In this document: in pieces, positions 9,180 to 17,507 of the stretch | Layout: each line of letters begins with the position of its first letter | Position numbering within the stretch: position 1 is the stretch's first letter | NCBI RefSeq assembly: GCF_011761305.1 | Contig: NZ_JAAOZC010000001.1 | Span: 1 to 64,000, forward strand | Direction: 5' to 3' | DNA from: Sphingomonas vulcanisoli | Lineage (GTDB): Bacteria; Pseudomonadota; Alphaproteobacteria; Sphingomonadales; Sphingomonadaceae | Length of the DNA: 64,000 nucleotides | Notes under the pieces: generated by a model | What the model was told of the DNA's origin: nothing | Database searches by the model: none | Seen by the model: only the letters and a program-made list of their open reading frames with translations | Position numbers and translations under genes: made by a program

Positions 9180-9562
9180 TGACGGTTGTGATTGATGCAT
9201 CCGCGCTCTTGGCGTTTTTCTTCGATGAGCCCGGCGGCGAGGTAATGCTGGAGCAAGCCCGAAACGCCCCAGTTTCGACCGTAAATTTGTTCGAGGCTGC
9301 TGCGAAGGCCAGGTACTATAAGGGGCTGGCGCCCGATGAGGTGACAGACCAACTGCTGCGGCTCGGCATCCGATTTGCAGCGTTCGAGCAGGAGCAGGCG
9401 ATTCTAGCTGCGACTCTTCCGGCAAAAATCGGGAAACGCTCCTTATCGATGGCTGACCGGGCGTGTCTCTCGCTGGCCATGCACCGCAGCCTTCCCATTT
9501 TGACGGGCGACCGCGTATGGGCCGAGCTCGATCTGGACGTCACGATCCAGCTCATTCGCTAA
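9179..9562 (+). CDS. vapC: PIN-domain ribonuclease toxin (VapC)
   Basis: A 127-residue PIN-domain endoribonuclease. The acidic metal-binding residues are in place: Asp in VIDASALLAFF, Glu in NLFEAAAKA, Asp in MADRACLSLA and Asp in LTGDRVW. Members of the family cut tRNA or rRNA when free of antitoxin. It starts inside the antitoxin stop codon. Base composition is a little less GC-rich than the neighbours (for example around 9230-9320), which hints at acquisition of the pair, inserted between ispG and the transporter gene. Confidence 0.91.
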   Translation: MTVVIDASALLAFFFDEPGGEVMLEQARNAPVSTVNLFEAAAKARYYKGLAPDEVTDQLLRLGIRFAAFEQEQAILAATLPAKIGKRSLSMADRACLSLAMHRSLPILTGDRVWAELDLDVTIQLIR

Positions 9563-9564
9563 CC

Positions 9565-10455
9565 TTGGATCGCGCGATCTCCACCCCCGTCGCCTTCGCG
9601 GCTGCATGCTTGGGCATCGCGGTCTATTCCGCGATGGACGTCACCATGAAGCTGCTGACGCTCGCGTCCGGCGTCTATTGCGCACTCTTGTGGCGATCGG
9701 TGGTGGGGACGATCCTTTCGGGCGGCGTGTATCTGGCGCGGCGGCCGGCCTGGCCGACACGGGCGGCAATGCGGCTGCATATCGAGCGCGGATTGATCGT
9801 CACCGCGATGGCGATGCTCTTTTTCTGGGGACTGGCGCGGGTGCCGATGGCGCAGGCGATCGCGCTGTGCTTCATCGCGCCGCTGCTCGCGCTGGGGCTG
9901 GCCGTAGTACTGCTCAAGGAGCGGATCGGGCGCGATGTGCTGGGCGCATCGGCGATCGCCTTCGCGGGCGTGCTCGTCGTCGCGGTCAGTACGGCGCGAT
10001 CGGGGCAGAGCGAGCAGGCGCTGTACGGCACGCTGGCCGTGCTCTGCGCGGCGCTCTGCTATGCCTACAACATCATCCTGATGCGGCGGCAGGGGGCGCA
10101 TTCGGATGCGATCGAGGTCGCCTTCTTTCAGAATGGCGTAATGGCGGCGGTGCTGCTTTGTGCCGCGCCCTGGCTGGGCGCCTGGCCATTGCCAAGCCAG
10201 TGGCCGATCGCCATCGGGGGCGCCATGTTCGCCACGATCGCCAACATTCTCCTCGCCTGGGCCTATAGCCAGGCGCCGGCCAATCGCATGGCGCCTTCGG
10301 AATATACCGGCTTTCTGTGGGCGAGCCTCTTCGGATGGGCGTTCTTCCATGAGTCCGTCCGCGCGGTGACGCTGGGCGGCGCGGCGCTGATCATCGCCGG
10401 TTGCCTGATCGCCGCGCGGCGCACGGCGGCCGAGCCGATGGAAGCGGCGCTGTGA
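9565..10455 (+). CDS. EamA/DMT-family transporter
   Basis: An inner-membrane protein with about ten hydrophobic helices, in two repeats of the EamA fold (around residues 8-140 and 155-285). Typical signatures are VPMAQAIALCFIAPLLALGLAV and MAPSEYTGFLWASLFGWAFFHE. The family exports metabolites such as amino acids or other small solutes, and the substrate here is unknown. The start is probably the TTG at 9565, two bases after the vapC stop; an in-frame ATG at 9517 would overlap vapC. The end overlaps the next gene as GTGA. Confidence 0.87.
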   Translation: MDRAISTPVAFAAACLGIAVYSAMDVTMKLLTLASGVYCALLWRSVVGTILSGGVYLARRPAWPTRAAMRLHIERGLIVTAMAMLFFWGLARVPMAQAIALCFIAPLLALGLAVVLLKERIGRDVLGASAIAFAGVLVVAVSTARSGQSEQALYGTLAVLCAALCYAYNIILMRRQGAHSDAIEVAFFQNGVMAAVLLCAAPWLGAWPLPSQWPIAIGGAMFATIANILLAWAYSQAPANRMAPSEYTGFLWASLFGWAFFHESVRAVTLGGAALIIAGCLIAARRTAAEPMEAAL

Positions 10456-10928
10456 GCGTTGCAGTTCGCCGCGCGGCGCCGGGGGACGAGGCGGCGATCC
10501 TCCGCCTGATCCGGCACCTCGCCACCTACGAGCGCCAGCCCGATGCGGTGGAGGCCACCGAGGACAGCCTGCGCGAGACGCTGTTCACGGAGGGCGCGCA
10601 GGTGTTCGCGCATGTCGCCGAACGGCAGGGTGCGATCGTCGGCATCGCGGTGTGGTTCCTCAATTATTCCACCTGGACGGGACGCTCCGGGATCTATCTC
10701 GAAGATCTGGTGGTGGACGAAAGCGTGCGTGGATCGGGGGCGGGGCGCGCCTTGTTCGAGGAATTGGGACGCGAGGCGCGGCGGCTCGGCGCCAAGCGGA
10801 TCGATTGGGCGGTGCTCGATTGGAATGCACCGGCGATGGCCTTCTATCGCGCTATAGGCGGCCGGCCGCAAAGCGGCTGGGAGCCGTGGCGGATCGATGG
10901 CGCGGCACTGGAGGCGCTCGGGGCATGA
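10452..10928 (+). CDS. GNAT-family N-acetyltransferase
   Basis: A 158-residue acetyl-CoA dependent acetyltransferase. The GNAT fold is seen in SVAVRRAAPGDEAAILRLIR (start), GIYLEDLVVDESVRGSGAGRALFEEL (motif A with the acetyl-CoA loop R-G-S-G-A-G) and NAPAMAFYRAIGG (motif B). It resembles the diamine/thialysine acetyltransferase branch (SSAT-like), which also has the WFLNYSTWTGRSGIYLEDL pattern. The substrate is not certain. The start is the GTG at 10452 in a GTGA overlap, and the end overlaps the next gene as ATGA. Confidence 0.9.
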   Translation: MSVAVRRAAPGDEAAILRLIRHLATYERQPDAVEATEDSLRETLFTEGAQVFAHVAERQGAIVGIAVWFLNYSTWTGRSGIYLEDLVVDESVRGSGAGRALFEELGREARRLGAKRIDWAVLDWNAPAMAFYRAIGGRPQSGWEPWRIDGAALEALGA

Positions 10929-11737
10929 GCGAGGAACTGCTCACCCGCATCGCCGCCGCGCTGGAGCGGCTTTCGCCCTCGCCGCCGGAGTCGGCCGATC
11001 CGCTCGCGCATCCGGCTTATGTCTGGGATGGCGTGCTGCAGGCTGCGCGGCAATTCGCGCCCGTGCCGATCGATCTGCTCGCCGGGATCGATGCGCAGAA
11101 GGGCGTGCTGGTCGAAAATCTGCGGCGCTTGGCGGCGGGCCTTCCCGCGCATGACGCCTTGCTTTGGGGCGCGCGCGGCACGGGCAAGTCGGCGCTCGTC
11201 AAGGCGGCGGTCGGCGCGGTGCAGACTGATGGCGGCGGACTCGCGCTGGTCGAGGCTGAGGGCCATATGTTGGAAAGCCTGCCCCGGCTGTTCGCCCTGC
11301 TTGCGCCCGCGGAACGCGCCTTCGCGGTCTTCATCGACGATCTTGGGTTCGACGAGGGCGGCGAGGGGCCGCGGCGGCTGCGGTCGCTGCTGGAGGGCGG
11401 GGCCGAGGCGCGTCCCGCCAACGTCCGCCTGTTCGTTACCGCCAACCGCCGCCATATCGTGCCGCGCGAAATGGCCGAGCAGCAGGACGCGATTTCGGCG
11501 CGCGATGTGATGGACGATAAATTGGCGCTCGCCGATCGCTTTGGGCTGAGCCTTGGCTTCCACATGATCGATCAGCCGACCTATGTCGCAATCGTTGCGG
11601 GTTATGCCGAAGCGCACGGACTGGCCTTCGATCCGCAGGAGGCGATCGCCTGGGCGACGACGCGCGGCAGCCGATCGGGGCGGGTGGCGTGGCAATATGT
11701 CGTCGAACTCGCCGGGCGGCAGCGAAAGAGGCTCTAG
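10925..11737 (+). CDS. DUF815 AAA+ family ATPase
   Basis: A 270-residue P-loop ATPase of the DUF815 family, found next to diverse genes and without a fixed role. Walker A is GARGTGKSAL (residues 82-91) and Walker B is AVFIDDLGFD (Asp138, Asp139). Sensor-like FVTANRRHIVP follows. The ATG at 10925 lies within the stop of the acetyltransferase gene, so three genes (transporter, GNAT, this) are translationally linked. Downstream 11738-11803 holds a short GCCCG/CGGGC hairpin and then the GST ribosome site. Confidence 0.9.
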   Translation: MSEELLTRIAAALERLSPSPPESADPLAHPAYVWDGVLQAARQFAPVPIDLLAGIDAQKGVLVENLRRLAAGLPAHDALLWGARGTGKSALVKAAVGAVQTDGGGLALVEAEGHMLESLPRLFALLAPAERAFAVFIDDLGFDEGGEGPRRLRSLLEGGAEARPANVRLFVTANRRHIVPREMAEQQDAISARDVMDDKLALADRFGLSLGFHMIDQPTYVAIVAGYAEAHGLAFDPQEAIAWATTRGSRSGRVAWQYVVELAGRQRKRL

Positions 11738-11803
11738 CCGTTTCGGTCTTTTGGGAGCCGAGCCCGGGCTTCGGGCGTTTCTCCAGCCAAGGAGAAACAA
11801 GCC

Positions 11804-12394
11804 ATGAAGCTCTATTTTGCGCCGGGCGCGTGCAGCCTGGCGGATCATATCGCGCTCAATGAAGCCGAGATCGCGCACGACCGCATCAAGGTCGATCTCA
11901 AGGCGCATCAGACCGAGGACGGCCGCGATTATTATGCGGTGAACCCCAAGGGCTATGTTCCCGCGCTGGAGCTGGACGACGGCCAGATCCTCACCGAGAA
12001 TATCGCGATCCTGATCTACATCGCCGAGACTGTCGGGCGGATGCTGCCTGCACGCGGCATCGAACGCTATCGCGCGCTGGAGATGCTGGCGTTCATTTCC
12101 ACCGAATTGCACAAGAATTACAAGGCCTTCTACAATCCCGTCGCCAGCGATGCCGAGAAGGATGAGGCGCATGCGACGCTGGCCAAGCGTTTCGCCTTCG
12201 TCGGCGAAAAGCTCAACGGCAACCGCTTCCTGCTTGGCGATCTCATCAGCGTCGCCGATTGCTATCTGTTCGTGATGCTGCTGTGGGCGCGCAAGTTTGA
12301 GGTGGAACTGCCGCCGTCTTTGCTGTCTTACTTCGATCGGATGCGCGATCGTCCGTCCATTTTGAAATCGCTGAAAGAGGAAGGGCTGAGCTGA
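11804..12394 (+). CDS. glutathione S-transferase, beta-class like
   Basis: 196 residues in the two-domain GST fold. The N-terminal thioredoxin half begins MKLYFAPGACSLADHIAL, with the beta-class Cys10, and includes NPKGYVPALELDDGQILTE with the cis-Pro and the Glu/Asn that bind glutathione. The C-terminal helical half ends with FLLGDLISVADCYLFVML. Beta-class members handle electrophiles or act as reductases in the cytosol. AAGGAG lies nine bases before the ATG. The stop overlaps the probable CTG start of the next gene. Confidence 0.93.
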   Translation: MKLYFAPGACSLADHIALNEAEIAHDRIKVDLKAHQTEDGRDYYAVNPKGYVPALELDDGQILTENIAILIYIAETVGRMLPARGIERYRALEMLAFISTELHKNYKAFYNPVASDAEKDEAHATLAKRFAFVGEKLNGNRFLLGDLISVADCYLFVMLLWARKFEVELPPSLLSYFDRMRDRPSILKSLKEEGLS

Positions 12395-12975
12395 GCGTCG
12401 AACAACTCCTTCAGCATTGGGGCGTCGCAGCCGTTTTCGTCGGTGCGATGGCGGAAGGGGAAAGCTTCGTGCTGGCCGGCGGCGCGCTTTCGCAGCGAGG
12501 GATGTTTCCGGCGTGGCAAGTGGCGCTGGCGGCGTTCGGCGGATCGACCACTATGGATCAGACCTGCTTCGCGCTCGGCCGCTGGTTTCGCGATTGGCGC
12601 TGGGTGCGGGCGGTGCGCGAGAAGCGCGCGCTCAAGACCGCGCTAGGCTTCGTCGAGCGGCATCCTAACGGCTATATCCTGGCCTTCCGCTATCTCTATG
12701 GGCTCCGGATCGTCAGCCCGCTGGCGATCGGGCTGACCAAGATCGGCTGGCTGCGCTTCATGGCGCTCAATACGTTTTCGGCGGCGGTGTGGGCGGTGGC
12801 CTTTACCGCGCTCGGCGTGTTCGCGGGCGATGCGATCGACAAGATGTTCGGCCGCGTGCATTCCGGTCTCGTGCTGCTACTGATCATCCTCGTGCTGGCG
12901 GGCGCGAGCAGCGCGCTGGTGCATCATGTGGTCGCTAAGCGGACGGCTAAGGATACGAAAGCGGCTGAAGCCTGA
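12391..12975 (+). CDS. DedA/VTT-domain membrane protein, probable CTG start
   Basis: 194 residues if translation starts at CTG 12391. The family hallmark is the VTT/DedA fold: VEQLLQHWGVAAVFVGAMAEGES (N-terminal re-entrant part), then WVRAVREKRALKTALGFVERHPNG, AFRYLYGLRIVSPLAIGLTKIGW and a C-terminal helix. DedA proteins act in lipid flipping and envelope homeostasis. The first ATG (12448) would delete the conserved residues before GAMAEGE, whereas CTG 12391 has AGGAAGGG seven bases upstream and a CTGA overlap with the GST stop. No ATG, GTG or TTG is available between. Confidence 0.82.
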   Translation: MSVEQLLQHWGVAAVFVGAMAEGESFVLAGGALSQRGMFPAWQVALAAFGGSTTMDQTCFALGRWFRDWRWVRAVREKRALKTALGFVERHPNGYILAFRYLYGLRIVSPLAIGLTKIGWLRFMALNTFSAAVWAVAFTALGVFAGDAIDKMFGRVHSGLVLLLIILVLAGASSALVHHVVAKRTAKDTKAAEA

Positions 12976-12991
12976 GCGTGGCCAATTGGCA

Positions 12992-13015
12992 ATCCTCCCC
13001 CTGGCGGGGAAGGAT
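12992..13015. repeat. hairpin between convergent genes (TCCTCCCC family)
   Basis: Arms ATCCTCCCC and GGGGAAGGAT around CTGGC fill the gap between the DedA-like gene and the alpha/beta hydrolase. It looks like a single module of the longer elements at 21983, 44430 and 50201. It may end transcription from either side, but lacks a T-run. Confidence 0.55.
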
Positions 13016-13019
13016 AAGT

Positions 13020-13907
13020 TCAAGCGTCCAAGAACGCTTCCAGATCGGTGACGAAGCTTTCGAAGCGATCGTGGTGCATCCAGTGCCCGGCGCCTTCGTA
13101 GCTGGTGACGCTGGCCTGCTTGAAGAAAGCGGCGCGACCGTCCTCGCCCGGGTGGCGCGCGAAGCTGTCCGCGCCGTGGACCAGCCACACGGGGCAATCG
13201 ATAGTGTGCCAGAGTTCGTGCAGTTCGTCGTCGGTAACGCCACCGGGGAGGCCCGAGCGGACATAATTGTCGAACTTCCAGCTATACGAACCATCCTCGT
13301 TGCGGCTGACGCCGTGGACGGTGAGGTGCAGCGCCTGCTCGGCTGAGAGATGCTTATTCTCCTGCTGCATCCGCGCGCAGGCCTCGGCGATCGTCGCATA
13401 GCGGCGCGCCATCCGCGCGCTCAGCGCGCGGCGTTCATCGATCCAATCGCGCCACAGCTCACCGACGGGCTGGGTCGATCGGTGATCGAGCGGGGAGATG
13501 CCCAGACCTTCCATCGCGGCGAGTTTGCGCACCTTGTCGGGGTAGACGCCCGCATAACGCAGCGTGATCGCGCCGCCGAGTGAATGACCGACCATGCAGA
13601 TCGGGCCATCGCTGGTCTGGTGGATCAGCTGCGCCAGATCGGCGACATAATAGCCCATCGCATAGCTGCCGTCGGGCGACCAGGCGCTGTCGCCATGCCC
13701 GCGCAGATCGGGGCAGATGATATGCCATTTGTGGCGAAGGCGGCGGGCAACCCAATCCCAGTTGCGCGCATGATCGCGCCCGCCGTGTACCAGTACCAGC
13801 AAAGGCGCATCGGAATTGCCCCAATCGACGAAGTTCAACGCCAGACGCTGCGAAACGAAGCGATGGGATGTGGGTCCGAGACCTTCCAGCTTTGCCTCCT
13901 CAATCAA
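13020..13907 (-). CDS. alpha/beta hydrolase
   Basis: A cytosolic alpha/beta-fold hydrolase of about 295 residues with a complete triad: nucleophile Ser in MVGHSLGGAI, acid in VWLVHGADS or nearby, and His in GAGHWMHHD. The oxyanion loop is LVHGGRDHARNW. The substrate is unknown (esterase or epoxide-hydrolase-like branch). The start is ambiguous: TTG at 13907 overlaps the ABC-F stop as TTGA, while GTG at 13943 would overlap it by 40 bases. It is downstream of and probably co-transcribed with the ABC-F gene. Confidence 0.9.
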   Translation of the reverse strand: MIEEAKLEGLGPTSHRFVSQRLALNFVDWGNSDAPLLVLVHGGRDHARNWDWVARRLRHKWHIICPDLRGHGDSAWSPDGSYAMGYYVADLAQLIHQTSDGPICMVGHSLGGAITLRYAGVYPDKVRKLAAMEGLGISPLDHRSTQPVGELWRDWIDERRALSARMARRYATIAEACARMQQENKHLSAEQALHLTVHGVSRNEDGSYSWKFDNYVRSGLPGGVTDDELHELWHTIDCPVWLVHGADSFARHPGEDGRAAFFKQASVTSYEGAGHWMHHDRFESFVTDLEAFLDA

Positions 13908-15808
13908 CCCAGCGTCTCGGCCATTTCGGCCAGCTTCAGCCACCGCGTCTCAGCTTCTTCCTTGCGGCGGCGCGCGGTTTCGATGCCGGTCATGAGCCCC
14001 TGGAAGCGTTTCGGATCGCGCGTGTAAAGTTCGGGATCGGCAAGCGCGGCCTCATCCCGGGCGATGGCGGCTTCGATCTTCTCGATTTCCTTGGGCAGCA
14101 GTTCGAGATCACGCTGATCGATGTAGGTGAGCTTGCGCTTCGGCGCCGCGGGCGCGGGGGCGTCGTTCGTGCGCCGCTGGCTGATCTCATCGGTCTTGGG
14201 CGCCTTGCGGCCATCCTTGGTGGGCGCGCGCTGGCGGACCCAATCGGCGTAGCCGCCGGCGACGACATCTACCTTGCCGCTGCCATCGAGGCCCAGCGTC
14301 ACGGTCACGGTGCGGTCGAGGAAATCGCGATCGTGGCTGACGATCAGCACCGTGCCATCATAATCGGCGATCACATCCTGCAGCAGATCGAGCGTTTCGA
14401 GATCGAGATCGTTGGTCGGCTCGTCGAGCACCAGCAGGTTGGACGGGCGCGCGAATTCGCGGGCGAGCAGCAACCGCGAGCGTTCGCCGCCCGAAAGCGT
14501 GCCGACCAGAGCATCGACCATGCCGGGATCGAACAGAAATTCCTTGAGATAGCCCGCGACATGCTTGCGCGCGCCCAACACATCGATCCAGTCGCCGCCG
14601 TCGGCGAGGATGTCGCGTAGGCGCTTGTCGGGCTCCATGCGGCTGCGCTGCTGATCGATGATCACCGGGTTGAGCGTTTTCGAGAGGCGGATCCGGCCTT
14701 CGTCGGGCGCGAGTTCGCCGGTGAGCAGCTTGAGCAAGGTCGATTTGCCCGCGCCGTTGGCGCCGACGATGCCGATCCGATCGCGGCGGGTGACGCGGAA
14801 GGTGAAGTCCCGGATGATGGTGCGTTCGGCTGCCCCATCCCCCGTCCGCCCTGAGCTTGTCGAAGGGCCGTCCTTCTTATCGCCAGCCGAAGAAAAGGAC
14901 GGTGCTTCGACAGGCTCAGCACGAACGGTTTGGGGAAACCGCTTGGTCACGCCCTCGGCATCGATCACCACCTTGGTGTTGCTGCTATCGCTGGCGGTGA
15001 CGAGCTTCGCGGCCCCCTGCGGCGCCTGCATCGCGGCGCGGGTGGCGCGCATTTCCATCAGCTTGGCCTTGCGGCCTTCATTGCGCGCGCGCCGCGCGGT
15101 GACGCCGCGCAGCAGCCAATGCTCTTCGAGGCGCAGCTTGGCGTCGAGCCGGGCGGCGTTGCGCTCTTCCTCTGCGTAGACCGCCTCGGTCCAGGCTTCG
15201 AAGCCGCCGAAGCCGACTTCCTTGCGCCGGATCTGGCCGCGATCCAGCCACAGCGTCTGCTTGGTCAGGCGGGTGAGGAAGGTGCGATCGTGGCTGATGA
15301 CGACGAAGGCGCCGCCGAAGCGGCCAAGCCAGCTCTCGATCCATTCGATCGCCGCGAGATCGAGGTGGTTGGTCGGCTCGTCGAGCAGGAGCACGTCGGG
15401 GTCCATCGCCAGCGCGCGCGCGATCGCGGCACGGCGCCGCTCGCCGCCCGATGCGGTCCCGGCTTCGCGGCCAAGATCGATGCCGAGCTGATCGGCGATC
15501 GCCTCCACCTCATAGGATTGCGGCGCATCCTCGCCCGAAAGCGCATAATCGCGCAGGGTGGCGAAGCTTCTGAGATCGGGCTCCTGCTCCAGCAGCACGA
15601 CCTTGGTGCCGGGGACGATCGTGCGGCGGCCCTCATCGGCATCAATCCTGCCGCCGAGCAGCTTGAGCAGCGTGGTCTTGCCCGCGCCGTTGCGGCCGAT
15701 CAGCGCCAGCCGATCGCGCGGCTGGATGAAGATATCGAGGTGGCGGAACAGCCAGCCGGAACCCTGCACGACGCCAAGGTCTTCAAACGCGAGGATGGGA
15801 GCGGCCAT
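13904..15808 (-). CDS. uup: ABC-F family ATPase, Uup-like
   Basis: A duplicated ABC ATPase without membrane domain, 634 residues. First domain: GRNGAGKTT (Walker A, residues 38-46), signature TASGGERRR, Walker B VLLLDEPTNHLDL. Second domain: GANGAGKST, LSGGERSR and LLVLDEPTNDLDLE. The C-terminal coiled coil (KRKLTYIDQRDLELLPKEIE...) is typical of Uup. Uup proteins act on ribosomes or branched DNA. Residues about 290-322 (VRAEPVEAPSFSSAG...STSSGRTG) are a palindromic repeat read in frame just before the second domain's RTIIRDF strand. The ATG at 15808 is preferred over an upstream start. Confidence 0.94.
   Translation of the reverse strand: MAAPILAFEDLGVVQGSGWLFRHLDIFIQPRDRLALIGRNGAGKTTLLKLLGGRIDADEGRRTIVPGTKVVLLEQEPDLRSFATLRDYALSGEDAPQSYEVEAIADQLGIDLGREAGTASGGERRRAAIARALAMDPDVLLLDEPTNHLDLAAIEWIESWLGRFGGAFVVISHDRTFLTRLTKQTLWLDRGQIRRKEVGFGGFEAWTEAVYAEEERNAARLDAKLRLEEHWLLRGVTARRARNEGRKAKLMEMRATRAAMQAPQGAAKLVTASDSSNTKVVIDAEGVTKRFPQTVRAEPVEAPSFSSAGDKKDGPSTSSGRTGDGAAERTIIRDFTFRVTRRDRIGIVGANGAGKSTLLKLLTGELAPDEGRIRLSKTLNPVIIDQQRSRMEPDKRLRDILADGGDWIDVLGARKHVAGYLKEFLFDPGMVDALVGTLSGGERSRLLLAREFARPSNLLVLDEPTNDLDLETLDLLQDVIADYDGTVLIVSHDRDFLDRTVTVTLGLDGSGKVDVVAGGYADWVRQRAPTKDGRKAPKTDEISQRRTNDAPAPAAPKRKLTYIDQRDLELLPKEIEKIEAAIARDEAALADPELYTRDPKRFQGLMTGIETARRRKEEAETRWLKLAEMAETLG
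14845..14935. repeat. palindromic repeat (GAGCYTGTCGAAG family), in frame in uup
   Basis: Inverted arms CCTGAGCTTGTCGAAGG and GTGCTTCGACAGGCTCAGCA, with inner arms CCGTCCTTCTT and AAAAGGACGG, make a long hairpin. The same family is at 36672-36763 and 50905-50990. Here the reading frame passes through without a stop. Confidence 0.88.
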
Positions 15809-15868
15809 GCGGGTGCAGCTAGGGGGTGTCGCGCGGCCCCGCAACCGCCGGATTGCGCCACGGGCAGA

Positions 15869-16945
15869 TCAGGCGTGCGCCTCGATCCACGCCGCCAACG
15901 GCTCCCACAGGGTTTCGCGCGCGCGGCTACCGACAATCATGCCGACATGGCCGAGATCCAGCGAGAGCCGCTCGCCCACGCCCGACGCGGTCGCGGCGGG
16001 GACGATGCGATCATTCTCCGAGATGATTTCCAGCATCGGCGCGCGCAACCCCGCAGGATCGATCACTTTGCCATCGATCCGCCATTCGCCGCGTCCGGGC
16101 TCCTGCCGCTCGATCATCCCTTCGAACAAGTGCCGCGCGGCGCCCAGCGTCAGGGGCGGGCCGCCGTTCGCCCAATCCTCGACGCCAACGAAATGGGCGA
16201 CCGCGCCCGCGTCATCGGCGACCTCGGCAAGCCGCGCATATTTGGCGATCGTGCGTGCGGGATCGAGCTTCCAGAAGCCGGCCTGCAGGATCTCGATCGG
16301 CAGCAGCCCGGTGGCCTCCGCAGCCTCTTGCGCAGCGAGCCAGAGCGTCAGCATCTCGGTCTGGGAGTTTTCGGGATAACCCGCAAAATCCCACGGCGCG
16401 GCAATGGTCACGAGGCCGTGGACGGGCGTGAGCGCAGCGGCGGCGATCGCCATCGTGCCGCCCAGGCAATAGCCGACCATTAGTGGTGGCTCATCCAGGC
16501 CGTTCAGTAGCGGCAGCAGCAGGCGCCGGACATGGCCACCGATATCGCAATCGCGTTCATCGGCCTCGGGCGGGCCCCAATCGACCAGCAAGGCGCGCAG
16601 CCCCCGCGCCGCCAGCCAGCGCATCAAGGAGCGATCGGCATCGAGATCGAGAATCTCCGGTCCGTTGATGATCGAGGGGATGAACACGATCGGTCGCCCC
16701 TCGCCGCCGAAGCCCCACAAGCGCGCGCGGCCGTGCTGGGCGACGATCTCGCGCCGCATCGCCGCGGCGCGCGGCGCCCGCTGGTAGACCCGCACCCCCG
16801 CCAGCACGGCGGCGACGCGCGCGGGATCGTCGCCATATTCGCTGCGCAGCATGTGCAGGAACAAGGGAAGCGGCTTGGGCCGCAGTTCGTGTTGCGGTGC
16901 ATCATGATCTGATGCTAACGTGTTGGACGAAGAGAGGGATGTCAT
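15869..16945 (-). CDS. PHA-synthase-like alpha/beta hydrolase
   Basis: A 358-residue protein related to poly(3-hydroxyalkanoate) synthases, the size of class III PhaC. The lipase-like box carries a cysteine, VGYCLGGTMA (Cys160), as in PhaC. Candidate Asp and His of the triad are in ISENDRIVP and DLGHVGMIVG. It divergently adjoins phaR, which supports a polymer or acyl-CoA role. The long N-terminal domain of class I PhaC is absent, so true polymerase activity is uncertain. The ATG at 16945 shares the palindrome CATG with the phaR start. Other starts would cut the conserved LRPKPLPLFL. Confidence 0.82.
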   Translation of the reverse strand: MTSLSSSNTLASDHDAPQHELRPKPLPLFLHMLRSEYGDDPARVAAVLAGVRVYQRAPRAAAMRREIVAQHGRARLWGFGGEGRPIVFIPSIINGPEILDLDADRSLMRWLAARGLRALLVDWGPPEADERDCDIGGHVRRLLLPLLNGLDEPPLMVGYCLGGTMAIAAAALTPVHGLVTIAAPWDFAGYPENSQTEMLTLWLAAQEAAEATGLLPIEILQAGFWKLDPARTIAKYARLAEVADDAGAVAHFVGVEDWANGGPPLTLGAARHLFEGMIERQEPGRGEWRIDGKVIDPAGLRAPMLEIISENDRIVPAATASGVGERLSLDLGHVGMIVGSRARETLWEPLAAWIEAHA

Positions 16946-17507
16946 GGCGAAGGCTTCGAACGGCGGTGTGGTCATTATCAAGAAGTACGCCAACCGGCGG
17001 CTCTATAATACCGAAAGCTCCAGCTACATCACTCTCGAGTTCCTCGCGCAGATGACGCGCGAAGGCCGCGAATTCAAGGTCGTGGACGCCAAGACCGAAG
17101 AGGACATCACGCACAACGTCCTCACCCAGATCATCATGGAAGAAGAAAATCGCGGCCAGACGATGCTGCCCGTGGGTTTCCTGCGCGAGCTGATCTCGCT
17201 CTATGGCGATTCGATGCAGGCGATGGTGCCGCAATATCTCGAAGCCTCGATGGAGGCATTCCGCACCAACCAGACCCAGTTCCGCCAGGCGATGCAGGGC
17301 GCGTTCGCGGGCGGCCCCTTCGCCGAGCTCGCCAAGCGCAACATGGATATGATGGAGGCCGCGGCGCAGGCGTTCAAGCTCAAGCAGGGAACGCCGGCGA
17401 AGGCTCCCCCTACCTCGGCGCCGGCACCGGCGAAGCAGGACGATCTTGCCGCGCTCAAGGAGCAGATGGCGGCGCTTCAGGCCAGGCTGGACAAGCTGAG
17501 CGACTGA
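16944..17507 (+). CDS. phaR: polyhydroxyalkanoate synthesis repressor
   Basis: A 187-residue regulator that binds PHA granules and DNA and represses phasin and PHA genes. The PHB/PHA accumulation regulator DNA-binding domain is at residues 9-70 (VVIIKKYANRRLYNTESSSY, then FKVVDAKTEEDITHNVLTQI), followed by the PHB_acc segment MLPVGFLRELISLYGDSMQ. The tail is Ala/Pro-rich and ends in a coiled coil (LAALKEQMAALQARLDKL). AGAGAGGG lies upstream of the ATG. The only PHA-related neighbour is the divergent PHA-synthase-like gene, so the main targets must be elsewhere. Confidence 0.94.
   Translation: MAKASNGGVVIIKKYANRRLYNTESSSYITLEFLAQMTREGREFKVVDAKTEEDITHNVLTQIIMEEENRGQTMLPVGFLRELISLYGDSMQAMVPQYLEASMEAFRTNQTQFRQAMQGAFAGGPFAELAKRNMDMMEAAAQAFKLKQGTPAKAPPTSAPAPAKQDDLAALKEQMAALQARLDKLSD

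Noticed and set aside
13904-15808. Disrupted uup gene because of the inserted repeat
   Set aside because: The frame is preserved, with both Walker A, signature and Walker B motifs intact.
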